Assembly: GCA_023159155.1 (NCBI GenBank)
Contig: JAJNNX010000039.1
Location: 1-64,000 of the forward strand
Origin: Ustulina deusta
Taxonomy: Eukaryota > Ascomycota > Sordariomycetes > Xylariales > Xylariaceae
Direction of reading: 5' to 3'
Length of the DNA stretch: 64,000 nt
A program made the position numbers and the translations under genes. Each line of letters opens with the position of its first letter. Positions within the stretch are counted from its first letter, which is position 1. The notes beneath the pieces are model-generated. The model was not told the origin of the DNA. It did no database searches and was given only the letters and a program-made list of their open reading frames with translations. Positions 11,878 to 24,800 of this stretch are shown here, one piece after another.

Positions 11878-13665
11878 CTAATTATCCTCTTCCATATACC
11901 TTGTATTCTGCCACCATCTACCTTTAACCTTCACCCTCACCCCCTTAGATCCTAGCTTTGGACACATCACATGGTAATCATGTTTGTACTGGACGTCCTC
12001 TTCATCTGTCTCGAATAGCTCCAGATCCCAGCGCGCCATCACAGCGAGGACGACTGCTATCTCGGCGTTCGCAAGATGGCGACCAATACAGACTCGCGGC
12101 CCCCGCATGAAGCTAAGCATGGAACGGCGGCGACGCGAAACTAGTAGGGACGCCGCATCCTGGCCTTCCTTTTGCTCCTTGGTCGCAGATGTATCTGTGG
12201 CATCAGGGGTATTGGTGGTCGGGAGCCATCGGCCGGGGTCGAATACCCATGGACTTGGGAACAGGGACTCGTCGGTGTGAATAACGAGCGTGGATACACT
12301 GAGCGAGGTTCTAGGAGGGAAAACGGAGGTCTGTCCAGGTTTCTTCTTATGCTCGTACACGATTTGCTTATCGGGACAGACACGCGCATTTCGGCCTGTC
12401 AGCCGAAAGGTGAGACGGTGCGCCTCTTGCGCGATGGCGGACAAGTACGGAAGACGCTCAAGATCGGCTGCTGCAGGGATAGACCCATGGGCTCCTAGCT
12501 CTGTCCTCAACTTCGTCATGATATCCGGGCGAGCGAGGAGGTGGTAGTGTGCAACCACGAGCGAGAGCATGGGCGAGTACGTGCCCGCCATTGTCATTAG
12601 AATAGCCTCATCCTCGAGCCGCTGTGCTGACTTTTCGGCGGCTGGAAGTTCTGTACTGTCACGGAGGTGTGTGAAATAGATGGCGCCTTGTCCAAAGAAG
12701 GGTCGCGTGCTAAGACCTCGTCTATTTGAGCCCGAATGCGGCGACGAAATATCATCATGCCGTGAGCACCTGTGGCGCCGGGGAGTCTCTGCAAGAGCTT
12801 GCGGGTCCAGCTGAAATGGAACATAATCTTAACACTGCCTAGTACAGAGACAACGTTGTTACGTCGCGCGCTGGCGAGGTGCAAGTTACTGAGGAGGTTT
12901 GGATCGCTACCAAAGCAATACTTGTGCACGACGCTATTTTCCAAGTCGCATAGTTATGTCAGCGATTGTAGAGAAGCGGAGGGTTAAAGGTAAGTCCTTA
13001 CTCATTGCAGAATGCAAAATATATGTCCGATAGGTTAAGAACCTGTCCGCTATCTCTGGCATTGGCAAAAAGGTCTTCAACCTGCGCCGCTTTGGACGTG
13101 AGATCTGGATCGAGCCGGTGGATACGCTGCGGGGAGAAGAAGGGATTCAATGCCTCTCGCCGATTGCGATGTAGTTCATGAGTAATGGAACCGCCGATCG
13201 AAGAGTTAATACCTAAAGATCGGCTGTGCTTTGAGTTCTTATCGCGTTTATGACCCGGTCCCGGCGCATATACAACGTCGACGAAGTCGGGATCTGATAT
13301 GGACACATCGTTGGGTCCAATACGAACAACAGGTCCTAATGATACACATCAGCTCTCAATTCCGTTCAATTTACACCGACACAGAATGTACTCACCATAT
13401 TTACGATGAAGCGCCTTGATCTTGAAGGCATATTGGGCCGGCCGAGCGATATCTAGATATCCTGAGATAAGTCTTGGTTTCATTGGGACATAGGAGAGTG
13501 TAGATTGCCATAGTAGCATTCATACCAATAAGTAAGCGCTGCGAGTTTCGGGCCAGGTAGTTTCGCGAGCGGACACAGGAAGCATCGCCAAAGAATTAGA
13601 TACGTGAGGTATCCGACCCCTACTAAGACTGGTAGTCCGTGCAGGAGTGAGAGTGCATCCGTCAT
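11878..13665 (-). CDS. Cytochrome P450 monooxygenase, four exons, one apparent frameshift
   Basis: Proposed exons (minus strand): 13665-13509, 13452-13396, 13335-13002 and 12933-11878. Residues 1-30 are an ER membrane anchor, followed by the LPGPK hinge. The joined exons read through YYDIARPAQY and KYGPVVRIGPND, the usual N-terminal P450 blocks. C-terminal hallmarks are intact: ExxR as EAHR (12426-12415), FDPGRW, and the heme loop FMRGPRVCIG with the Cys ligand codon at 12090. The I-helix motif is atypical: AGTYSP where AGx(D/E)T(T/S) is expected. Intron 1 starts GC, not GT; introns 2 and 3 are GT-AG of 60 and 68 bp. Near 12680-12690 conserved reading changes frame by one lost base with no room for an intron. 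The length would be about 534 residues, normal for the family. It resembles the trichodiene-oxygenase-like fungal group, but substrate cannot be named. It may be a recent pseudogene or an assembly error. Confidence 0.75.
12680..12690 (-). other. Apparent -1 frameshift inside the P450
   Basis: Upstream codons read EVLARDPSLDKA in one frame. From ATGGCGCC (12680-12687, plus strand) onward the conserved sequence (HLRDSTELPAAEK, RLEDEAIL) is in another frame, while the first frame soon stops near 12597. No GT...AG pair of usable size lies between, so one base is missing relative to a working gene. This is not a RIP-type change. Confidence 0.65.
13453..13508 (-). other. GC-AG intron in the P450
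   Basis: The only junction that restores the conserved YYD-IARPAQY reading uses donor GCAATC at 13508 and an acceptor ending CTAG before 13452 (56 bp). GC-AG introns occur in fungi but usually have GCAAGT, so the donor may be weak or mutated. Confidence 0.55.
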
Positions 13666-13991
13666 TGCTTTAGGAATTGGGAGGATATGGTAGGTAGGCA
13701 AGCGGGAGGTGACAACAGGTGTGAATTGGTAGGGGAGTTTGTATGATTTCGGAATATCATGCAACAAAGAAAAGGTACCTCGCTAAATTTCGAGATGCGG
13801 AGTGCTACGAGCACACCTCTCCAATGCGGTTTTGTACCCCAGGCGCCACACAAGGTACCTACATACTTAATGTAACATACTGTAGTAGTGCCGGGAAGAA
13901 GGTGCAAGGACCACTGCTGATGGGATCACAGTAGTAGTGTCTACGCAGGTGTCCTAGGTACCAGTACTAACAATCAATGTTGGTTGCAATC

Positions 13992-14183
13992 TCACCCTCG
14001 CTTTTGTGGATAAGAGTTGGGCAGATTGTTCATTGGCCCGATAAATTCTGCTTTGAAGATTGAGGCTGTGTAACCCAAGATACGGGACACCGTACCAATC
14101 GCTGTCAAGACTTTGTGACGGCCGGCATCACCCATGTCTCGAGCAAGGATCACAGGGGGCCGAGCTTCTAGATGGGACTTCAT
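13992..14183 (-). CDS. Small unrecognised frame, 63 residues
   Basis: ATG at 14183, stop at 13992, upstream of the P450 on the same strand. It reads LEARPPVILARDMGDAGR then a hydrophobic stretch and FKAEFIGPM. It looks protein-like rather than random and could be the tail or a relic of a larger gene, but I recognise no family and see no convincing flanking exons. Confidence 0.25.
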   Translation of the reverse strand: MKSHLEARPPVILARDMGDAGRHKVLTAIGTVSRILGYTASIFKAEFIGPMNNLPNSYPQKRG

Positions 14184-14204
14184 TGGAAATCTTAGTGTCA
14201 GCAA

Positions 14205-14857
14205 TCTGCCCTTGTCTTCTTTTCTCTCTTTATTGAGTATTATTAGGTGAATAGGTGTACATTAGAATGTCTTGACTCTTTAATTGTGCCTGCCGTAACA
14301 GACTTCAAGTATGCGAGTCCCTAGGTATTACTAGATCACAGTTGTTGCGGTTCAAGTGTTGATTTTTCAAAGCAAGTTGTAATATCGAGCCTATGAATCA
14401 ATGCACACTAAATCTAGGGAGACCTCCCTTGACCATACACACTCTCAGAAAAAACATCCCTAGATTACAAATAACAGAGTGTGTAATCAATTTTCAATAG
14501 AAAACCTTGCAACATCAGCCAATCTCATATTCTAGGACGCCTAGCTATAGGGATGCAAGACGTAAGTCAGCTGAAAAGTGGAAGCTCTTAAGGTCAGGTG
14601 GGTAGAAAAGGATTGGTGTAACACATACTAGTTGCAACCCAAACTTGAACTACCAAGAAATTCTTTCGCAGATAAAAGATATATTAACACCATTGACAAC
14701 CTTTGAGCCTGTAGTTACTGAAGCTAGTTAGTTATTATTTATAGGTAGGTTGATTACTAATGGATGTCTACCTTTTATATAACTAGCATTAATATATAGA
14801 ATCAAAGGACAAGTAGAAATGCAAACTACTAGGGAGGCAATAGTTAGAATATATAAC
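14205..14857. other. Intergenic stretch with interleaved inverted repeats
   Basis: No gene seen. AATCTAGGGA (14411-14420) pairs with TCCCTAGATT (14457-14466), and TACACACTCT (14436-14445) pairs with AGAGTGTGTA (14476-14485); both are perfect 10-bp arms. AGGGAG/CTCCCT (14416-14429) forms a competing short hairpin. The remainder is moderately AT-rich and unassigned. Confidence 0.55.
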
Positions 14858-14862
14858 TTTAT

Positions 14863-15162
14863 TATTGGTAGGCTCTACCTTAGGTAGCATACGCGTACGT
14901 GCGACGTACGTAAGACGGATCTATAAAGGCGAACATTATATAATATATTGTATTATGTTTAGTGCTTTATTTATATATAAAAAAAAGGATTTAAAAGGTA
15001 TAAAAAATGTTAGGTATATTTTTTATATAAAATATAAAAAGTCTATCTAGCTTTTAGCTATATAGGCCTATATAAGCCTAACTATTTAACTTAGCTACTA
15101 AAATAGCTAAAATAGCTATATTAAATATTATATATAATTAATTTAGTAATATTGTTCTAATA
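14863..15162. repeat. Left LTR of the 1.65-kb element
   Basis: This copy keeps a CpG-rich palindrome (CGTACGTGCGACGTACG, 14894-14910) that is TA-only in the right LTR. The right half, near the TAGCTATATAGGCCTATA stretch, is more mutated here than in the right LTR. Confidence 0.75.
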
Positions 15163-16212
15163 TTAACTATTTTTTTTGTTATATTAGTAGGTTAATTATA
15201 CAAACAAACAAAAATTAAGTATAAAAATCTATATAATTAAAATAAATATTCTATATAACAAAAAACAAAAATCTACGCTTAGTAAAAACTTAATTCTATT
15301 TAATATTAAAATAACAAACTTTTTATATAGCTAGCTTTATAGCTAGCTTTTCTTGTTCGGCTAAAACGAATGCTTTGTACGGACCGAAACAATTTTTTGA
15401 CTAAAATTAAAAAATAGAAAAAAAAAGTTGTTTAGCTGTTCGTACAACAGGTTAATAAAGAGGAAGAAATAGGATTAATCCGGCTTATATAAAGTTTAAA
15501 AAAAACAGCTATACAAAAATATTTAAGTAATTTTTATATATTATTTATATAAAGGGCTAAAAAAAAAAGGAAATTTTTAGTTTATTTTATATAAGGTTAA
15601 AAATAGCTATATAAAAAAAAAGTATTTAAAGGTCCTTTATATATAGGTTAGTTATATAAAAAATAAAAGTTATAAAAAAGCTTATAGTTAATTTTGTAGT
15701 CCGGTTTACTAGGCAGAATAGTAATTATAATTATATTATATATAAAAAAGATTATATAAAGCTAATCGAACTCTTTTTTTTAGTTCTACTAAACGGAATA
15801 TAATTAAGAATAAATAGTCCGGTTTAAAACAAAGGTATAAAGCTTTATATATAAGTTATACAAAAAAAAATATATATATATATATATATAAAAATAGCTT
15901 TATAATTAACTCTAACTTTTTGTTTTGCTAAGCGGAGTAATATAATTAGTTTAATTTGTTCTTTTTTTTTTTGCTAAACAGAAAATCTAAGGATTAAAAC
16001 TAAGTACTAGTTTAATATAATAACTTATATAAAAAATTAATTAAAATATGTTCTACCGGGCAGAACATATTTTGTTTGATTTTTTATATAATATATTATT
16101 TATATTTCTTTTACTAAGCGGAAAGTTTAGGAATTATTATATAATAGCTAGTATAGCTTTGTTTTTTTTATTTTGCTAATTTATAAGTTTACTAGTTAAT
16201 TTATTAATTAAT
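15163..16212. repeat. Internal region with dispersed CTAAGCGGA-like motif
   Basis: The 1,050-bp interior contains at least six spaced relatives of TTTACTAAGCGGAA: near 15703, 15785, 15925, 15970, 16063 and 16116, often preceded by a T-run. Two TCCGGTTT sites (near 15700 and 15815) are also present. No coding potential. Confidence 0.5.
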
Positions 16213-16510
16213 ATTAATAGGCTCTACCCTAAGTAATATATATATATATATAATATATATAAAATAGATCTATAAAAATAAACATTATATAATATATTAT
16301 ACTATGTTTGGTGCTTTGTTTATATAAAAAAAAAAGATTTAGAAAATATAAGAGGTGTTAAATATATTTTTTGTACGAAATATAGAGGGTCTACCTAGCC
16401 CCTGGCTATATGGGCCCATATAGGCCTAACCACCCAACTTGGCCACTAAGGTAGCTAAGATAGCTATACTAAATATTATATATAATTAACCTAGCAATAT
16501 TATTCTAATA
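16213..16510. repeat. Right LTR of the 1.65-kb element
   Basis: Direct repeat of 14863-15162. It keeps C-rich stretches (GGGCCCATATAGGCC region, 16408-16425) lost in the left LTR, while the left palindrome is replaced by TA repeats at about 16238-16262. Confidence 0.75.
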
Positions 16511-16556
16511 TTTATAATAAATAATGTTATATAAGCAGTAATTAATAAACAAAATA

Positions 16557-16675
16557 GTATGATAGTTAGTATAGTCTTAGCGAAACTGCAATAAAATAAG
16601 AAGTCTATGCACGGAAAAACCTATAACTTTATAGCTATATATATAGAGTCTATATCTATTTATTTTATAAACTCT

Positions 16676-16706
<31 letters not shown>

Positions 16707-16773
16707 AGCTTAAAGTTTTTGTTTATAATATTAATAAACTAGCTATAAAAGTTTTATTTAACTAATTATAATA
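16557..16773 (-). repeat. LTR of copy A (left-hand)
   Basis: Begins GTATGATAGTTAG (reverse complement of the family's CTAACCATCATAC end) and ends AACTAATTATAATA. It includes a T-run of about 28 at 16679-16706, the complement of the A-run in forward LTRs. Confidence 0.7.
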
Positions 16774-19700
16774 CTATTTTAAGCTTACTAATTATTTATT
16801 AATAAATATTTAATATATATATTTTTTTTTATTTTGTTATAATTAGCAAAATATAAATAAACTTTTTTTTTTAGTTATATATTTAATATAAAAATTTATA
16901 TATTTTATAATATAAACTTAACTTTAATATAACTTTAATAAAACTTTTAATTTTTATATTATTTAAAAACTAATAATTTATAAAAAACCTAACTTTAAAT
17001 ATTTTAAATATATTTTTAGTTTTTAAACAATTAAAATAATTTTAGCTCTTAAGTATAGCTAGCTTTTTATTATTAAATAATTTAAAAAAAAATTTATAAC
17101 CATTTTAAACAAACTAATATTTAAAAAAAAATCTAAAAAAAATAAAAAGTTAAAACTAAAAAAAATAAAATCTAAACTAAAGCTAAAATAATTTAAAATA
17201 AATAATATACTTAAAAATATATTAAAAAATATTATAGCTATATAGGTTTATAATTTTATATTAGTTCTAATAAAACTTTTTTAATAAATAAATAAAATAA
17301 AGCACTAATTTTTTGCTACGCTTATTTTAATACTTTTAAAAAATAACTATAATTTAATAATAAAAAATATATTTAAAAATATTAATTTTAAACTTTTTAG
17401 TTTTATTATTTTATTTATTTTTTGTTTTATTATTTTATTTTTTAGTACTTTAAACTTTATTTATATTAAAAAAGCTAAAATATAAAAAATTAATTTTAGT
17501 AAATTTATAAAAAATAAAACTTTATTTAATAACTAGGTTTATAAATTAATAAAAAAACTAAATAAAAATATTATTATATTTTAAACTAAAAATAATTACT
17601 TTTAGTATATTATAAACTAATTAAAAAAATATACTAAAAAATTAATAAAAAAATATTTTTATTTAATTAAAAAACTATTTTATAATATTATTAAAACAAT
17701 TTAAGTTTTATTAATAGTTTATTATAATTTTAATTAAATAATTATTATTTATAAAATATTCTAAGTTTATATATATAAAACTAATAAAAATATTAATTTG
17801 TTAAGTTATAATAAAAATATAAATTATAAAACTATTTTTATATAAACTTAAAAAAAAATTTATATAAAATTTATATAAATTTAAATATTTTTTATAAATT
17901 ATTTATTAATAAAATGATTAAATTAATATATAATATTAAATAAACTTATAAAAACTATTAATAAACTAAACTTATAAATTTAATTAAACAAAAATCTAAC
18001 TTAAATAATTAAGCTTTTAGCAAATTTATTTATTAATTTTTAATAAATTTTAAAATAATTAAAATAAGCGCTAATTATAAAAAAAAAAGCCTATTAAAAT
18101 AATAAAACCTATTTTATTTATAAAAAAAAATATATATATATTAATTAATTATTTTAATTAAAAACTTAAAGTTTTAAATATTTAATTAATAAAAAAAATT
18201 TTATTAGTTTTTTTATTTATTTTAACTAAAATATATAACTAAAACAAATTAATTATTTTTAAAATATTTATTTAATTATAAATTAATAATATTAAAATAA
18301 AAACTTTAGTTTTATATAATATTAAAATTTATATAATAAGTTAAATAATAATTAAAAATAAAAATAGTTTATTTAGCTAAACCTTAAAAACTTTATAATT
18401 ACTAAAATAAAATAATTAATAAAATTTATAAATATTTAATATATATAATAAAAATTAATAATTAATTTAACTAAATAATTTATTTTTATTAGTTTAATTT
18501 TTATTAATAATTATAATTAAACTTTTTAACTATAAATAATAAAATATAAACCTAAAAATAAAATAAAATATTAATTAATATAATTATATATTAAAAAAAT
18601 ATTATTAAATATTAAAATAATTAAAACTAAAAAAATATAAAAAAACCTAAAACATTTAAACCTAAAACAAAAAAAGTTTATATAATAATTTCTATAAAAA
18701 AAAAAAAACTAAACTACTATTAAAAAAATTATATAAAACTTTTAAAATTATTTTTATTAAAATAAATAAAAATAACTAGCTAAAAAAACTTTAAAAAAGC
18801 TTATTATAATTAAATTTATAATAATTAAAAATAATTATATTAAACTATTTAAAAAAATTTTTAAAATAATTAATATTTTATAAAAAAAATAATTTTAAAT
18901 TAATTAAATAGTATTATAAAAGATTTTTAATAATAAACTAATTTTATTTTAAAAAAAAAACTCTAAATATATAAAATTAATATAAAACTTTTTGTTTTTT
19001 TATTTATTATACCTAAAAAAGCTTTTTTTTTAAAAAAAATCTAAAACTTTATTATTATTATAACTAAAATTTAATATAGTACTAAAACTTAATAATAATA
19101 AAAATATTTTTAAACTTTATTAATATTAAATATTTATATAGTTTATTTTATTTAAAAAAAAGTTTATAAATAAGCTATTTATTATTAATTTTATTAAATA
19201 AAATATAAATTTAAATATTATTATTTTTTTATTTATACTTAAACTTAAATTAATTAAATATAAATTTATAATTAACTATTAATAAAAAAATATATATTTA
19301 AAAAACTAAATTATATTAGTTTTAAATATTAATAATATTATATTTAATTATTATAATATTATTTATTTTATAAAACTAAATATTATTAAAGCTTTTTATT
19401 CATTATTATTAATTATAAAAAAAATTTTTTTTTAACCTTATAAAAAAATATTTTCATAAAAAGTTTTATTATTTAGTTTAAAAATAAAACCTGCTTAATA
19501 ATAAGCTTTTATTAATATATAAATTTAAAACTTTTTAAATAAATTTATAAATATTTATATCAATAATATTTTAATTTATTTTAAAACTAAATATTAAAAA
19601 AATATTAAAAAGTTTTGTTTTAATATATTTATTATTAATTATTTAAAAATAGTTATAAAAGCTAAAATAAAAATTAGAATTAACTTTATTAAAATTTAAA

Positions 19701-21633
19701 CAATCCTAAATTAAAACTTTAATAATTTTAAAAATACTAAATTAGTTCGGTTATTTTTTAAGTTTTATAATTATGTTTATATATTTATTTATTATATTAA
19801 TAAAATTGTTATTTTTTTTTAAATTAATTACTAAAAAAAAATAAACTATTTATAATAAAATTAAAATAAAAATAAGCTTTTAAACATATAAAACTACTGG
19901 TATATAAAATATTTATTTTAGTTTTTTTTAAGCCCGGCTAACTAATATAAATAAAAATAAATATTTTATATAATATAAAAAAAAATATAACCTAAAAACT
20001 TATAAACTATTTTTTTTAAATAATAATATTAATTAAACAAGCTTATTTAATTTAAAACTATAAATTTTTAATAATAATATAAATTTTAAAATATTATTAC
20101 TTAAAGTTTTTTAAAACTAAGTTTTTTATAATAACTAATTATTAAGCTTTATTATATTTTTAAATAAATAGATTTTATTAATATAATAAATATATTAAAC
20201 TAACTTTTTATTAAACTTTAATATTATTTTTTAGTATTAACTAAAATAACAAAATATAATAATATTAGTTTTTTTTAATAAAATATTAAGTTTTATATTA
20301 ACTATAGACTTTTTATTTAATATTTTTTTTAAAAATTAACCTAATAAACCTAATTAAATAAAAAAAACTAGTTATAAAATCTAAAAAATAAAAACAAAAA
20401 GCTATATATATTTAAAATTATATATAAATATTTATAAACAAGTTTAGCTATTTAATTATAATTTTATTTAAAAAAAAAAAAATATTATAAAATTATTAGT
20501 TATATAATATTATAAAAATTTATATAGATTTTTTAGTATATTAAATATATAAATATTAAATAATATAAAATTGTTTATTTTTAAGTTTATAGTAATAATT
20601 AATAGTTTTATAAATATTAAGTATTATTTTAGTAATATTTATTATTTTTAGACCTAAAAAATAATAAAATTAACTAATTAAAAACTAAATTAACAATTCT
20701 ATTTTTATATTAATAAATACTAAAATAACTAAAATATTTATTTTTTTATTTTAAATTTTATATATAATATTTTGTAATATTTATTAATTAATATATTATT
20801 ACTAAAAGTAATAATAAAAATTAAAACATAAAACTTTTTAATAATAAATAATAAATATTTAAATTAGTTTATTAAACCTAAAATATTTAAAAAATAAAAC
20901 ATAATATAGTAATTTTTATATAAAAATAATATAAGCTATAAACTAATAAAAAAAAACGCTTAATAAATTTTAAAATAAAAAATAAAGTTTTTTTAAAAAA
21001 AAAAGTTTTATAATATAAATATTAATTATTAGATTAAACTTCTAATTAGTTAAACTTTTTAAAATTTTATAAAAATAAAAATTTAGTTATATTTTTAATT
21101 TATTTAACTTTTATAAAATAAAAAACTTATTCTATACTAACTAATTATAAAAAATAAATAATAATTTTTTATTTTAATAAATTTAATTATTATTTCTAGC
21201 TAAAAATATTAATAATAAAACAAAATTTAAAATTAAACAAATTAAATAATTAAAAGTATATAAAAAAAAACAAAAAATTATAATACTAAATTATTTAAAA
21301 AAAGTTATAATTTTAATAATATTTAATATATAGCTTAAAATTTTAAAAATATATTAATTAAGTTTAATTAATTTTATAAAACTTATAAAAAAGCTTTTAA
21401 ACTTTTTATAAAATTATAAAAATAATAATAAAGTAGTATAATATAAAAAAATTATATAAATTTAATATTATTAGTAACTTTAAATTAAAACTATGTTTAA
21501 ACTTTTAGTTTTAAAAAGAAATAATATAATAATTAGTATAGTTTTAATAAAACTATAATAAAATAAGAAATCTATATATAGACTAACTTATAACTTTATA
21601 GCTATATATATAAAGTTTATATTTATTTACTTT

Positions 21634-21867
21634 GTCACAATCAGTTAAGTAAAGCTTCTATAGCTAGTTTATTAATACTATAGATAAAGACTCTAAACTA
21701 TAAAAAAAAAAAAGAAAGAAAAAAAATCAGAGTTTATAAAGTAAATAGATATAGATTCTATATGTATAGCTACAAAGTTAGGTTGGTCCGTACGCAGACT
21801 TCCTATTTTATTGCTATATAGGTCTAAAATCCTTGCAGGTTTTGCTAAGCTATACTAACCGTCATAC
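21634..21867 (+). repeat. 5' LTR of copy B
   Basis: 234 bp. It retains more C and G than other copies (GTTGGTCCGTACGCAGACTTCC at about 21783-21804), making it useful for reconstructing the family LTR consensus. Confidence 0.75.
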
Positions 21868-24800
21868 TACCTTCTTTTAAAACCAAAAATTTAAACATAG
21901 TTTTAATTCAAAATTATTAATAATATTAAGTTTATATAATCTTTTTATATTATACTGCTTTATTATTATTTTTATAATTATTTATAAATTTATTAGTTAT
22001 TACTACGTATATTTATTTTTATAATTTTATAAAAAATCTAAAAGCTTTTTTATAGGTTTTATAAAATTAGTCAAGTTTAATTAGCGCGTTTTTAAAATTC
22101 TAAGCTATATACTAAATATTATTAAAATTATAGCTTTTCTAAGCAACTTAGTATTATAACTCTTTATTTTTTTTATATATTTTTAATTGTTTAATTTATT
22201 TAATTTTAAATTTTGCTTTACTATTAATATTTTTAATTAAAAGCAATAATTAAATTTATTAAAATAAAAAATTATTATTTATTTTTTATAATTAGTTAAT
22301 ATAAAACAAATTTTTTATTTTATAAAAATTAAACAAATTAAAAATATAGCTAAATTTTTGTTTTTTTAAAAATTTAAACAGTCTAACTAATTAAAAATCT
22401 AATCTAGTAGTTAATACTTATGTTATAAAACCTTTTTTTTTTTAAAAAACTTTATTTTTTATTTTAAAATTTATTAAACATTTTTTTTTATTAGTTTATA
22501 GTTCGTATTATTTTTATATAAAAATTACTATATTATATATTATTTTTTAAATATTTTAAGTTTAATAAACTAGTTTAAGCGCTTATTATTTAGTATTAAA
22601 ATCTATAATAGTTTTATTAATATTTACTATTAAAAAGTTTTATATTTTAACTTTTATTGCTACTTTTAGTAATAATATATTAATTAATAAATATTATAAA
22701 AAATTATATATAAAATCTAAAACAAAAAAATAAATGTTTTAATTATTTTAATATTTATTAATATAAAAACAAAATTATTAATCTAGTTTTTAATTAGTTA
22801 ATTTTATTGCTTTTTAGGTTTAAAAGTAATAAATACTACTAAAGCAATACTTAATACTTATAAAACTATTAATTATTGCTATAAATTTAAAAATAAACAG
22901 TCTTATATTATTTAATATTTATATATTTAATATATTAAAAAATCTATATAAACTTTTATAATATTATATAACTAATAATTTTATAATATTTATTTTTTTA
23001 CTAAATAAAGTTATAATTAGATAATTAAACTTATTTATAAATATTTATATATAATTATAACTTTATTAATTAAATAATATATTTTTATTATTTATTATTA
23101 TATATTGCTATATTATAGCTAATATAAACAATAAATAAAAAAAACCAAAAGTTTTATTTTATAATATTTTGTTTTTTTTATAATTATAACAATTATATAT
23201 ATTATTTATAATTATATTTTAAATAAAACTAATAATATTTTTATTTTAATATTTTAATTGTTTTATATTAATTTTAATATATAATAATTAAAAATATATA
23301 AACTTTTTAAATTAAAACTATATTAAAAAAATAATCCTATTTAAAATAACTTTAAGTATATATAGCTTTTTGTTTTTATTTTCTAGTTCTTATAGCTAGT
23401 TGTTTTATTTAATTAAATTTATTAGGTTAGTTTTTTAAAAAATATTAAATAAAAAGTCCATAATTAATATAAAACTTAATATTTTATTAAGTAGAACTAA
23501 TATTATTATTTGTTTTTTAGCTTTTTTAACTTTAATTATAAAAAGCTTAGCTATTCTTTTTAATAAAATATTAGCTATTATATTTTTTTATTTTAGTTAA
23601 TATTAAAAAATAATATTAAAATTTAATAAAAAGTCGGCGTAGTATATTTATTATATTAATAAAATCTATTTATTTAAAAAATAAAATAAAACTTAATAAT
23701 TAATTACTATAAAAAACTTAGTTCTAAAAAGCTTTAAGTAATAATATTTTAAAATTTATACTATTACTAAAAATTTATACTTTTAAATTAAATAAATTTA
23801 TTTAATTAATATTATTATTTTAAAAAAATATTTTATAAGTTTTTAAATTATATTTTTTTATTACTACTAAATAATTTTTTTTATTATATTATATAAAATA
23901 TTTATTTTTATTTATATTAATTAGCTAGGCTTAAAAAAAACTAAAACAAATATTTTATAAACTAGCAGCTTTATATATTTAAAAGCTTATTTTTATTTTA
24001 GTTTTATTATAAATAGCTTATTTTTTTTTAATAGTTAATTCAAAAAAGTAGCAATTTTACTAATATAATAAATAAATATATAAATATAATTATAAAGCTT
24101 AAAAAATAACTAAATTAATTTAGTATTTTTAAAATTATTAAAATCTTAATTTAAAATCGCTTAAATTTTAATAAAATTAATTCTAATTTTTATTTTAACT
24201 TTTATAACTATTCCTAAATAATTAATAATAAATATATTAAAATAAGATTTTTTAATATTTTTTTAATATTTAGCTTAATATAAATAATAGATTATTTTTT
24301 TATACTAGGTCTAGTGCTATTTTTTAGTTTTAAAATAAATCAAAATATTATTTATATAAACATTTGCAAATTTATTTAAAAATTCTTAAATTTATATATT
24401 AATAAAGGCTTACTACTAAACAGGTTTTATTTTTAAACTAAAAAATAAAACTTTTTATTAAAATATTTTTTTATAAATTTAAAAAAAAATAAAATAATAT
24501 AATTCTATAATTAATAATAATTAATAAAAAGCTTTAATAATATTTAATTTAATAAATTAAATAATATTATAATAATTAAATATAATACTACTAATATTTA
24601 AAGCTCATATAATTTAATTTTTTAAATATATATTTTTTTATTAGTAATTAATTATAAACTTATATTTAATTAATCTAAGTTTAAATATAAACAAAACAAA
24701 AATAATATTTAAGTTTATATTTTATTTAATAAAATTTATAACTAATAATTTATTTATAAACTTTTTTTTAAATAAAATAAACTATATAAATATATAATAT

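Larger units (their letters stand above)
14863..16510. mobile_element. Non-autonomous 1.65-kb LTR element with intact target duplication
   Basis: Two direct LTRs of about 300 bp (14863-15162 and 16213-16510), both beginning TATTRRTAGGCTCTACC and ending TTCTAATA, flank only 1,050 bp. Flanks are TTTAT at 14858-14862 and TTTAT at 16511-16515, a perfect 5-bp target duplication. The TA...TA ends fit mutated TG...CA. There is no room for gag-pol and no open frame, so the element is TRIM/LARD-like and depended on another element. Direction of transcription is unknown. The two LTRs carry different C-to-T and G-to-A changes. Confidence 0.8.
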
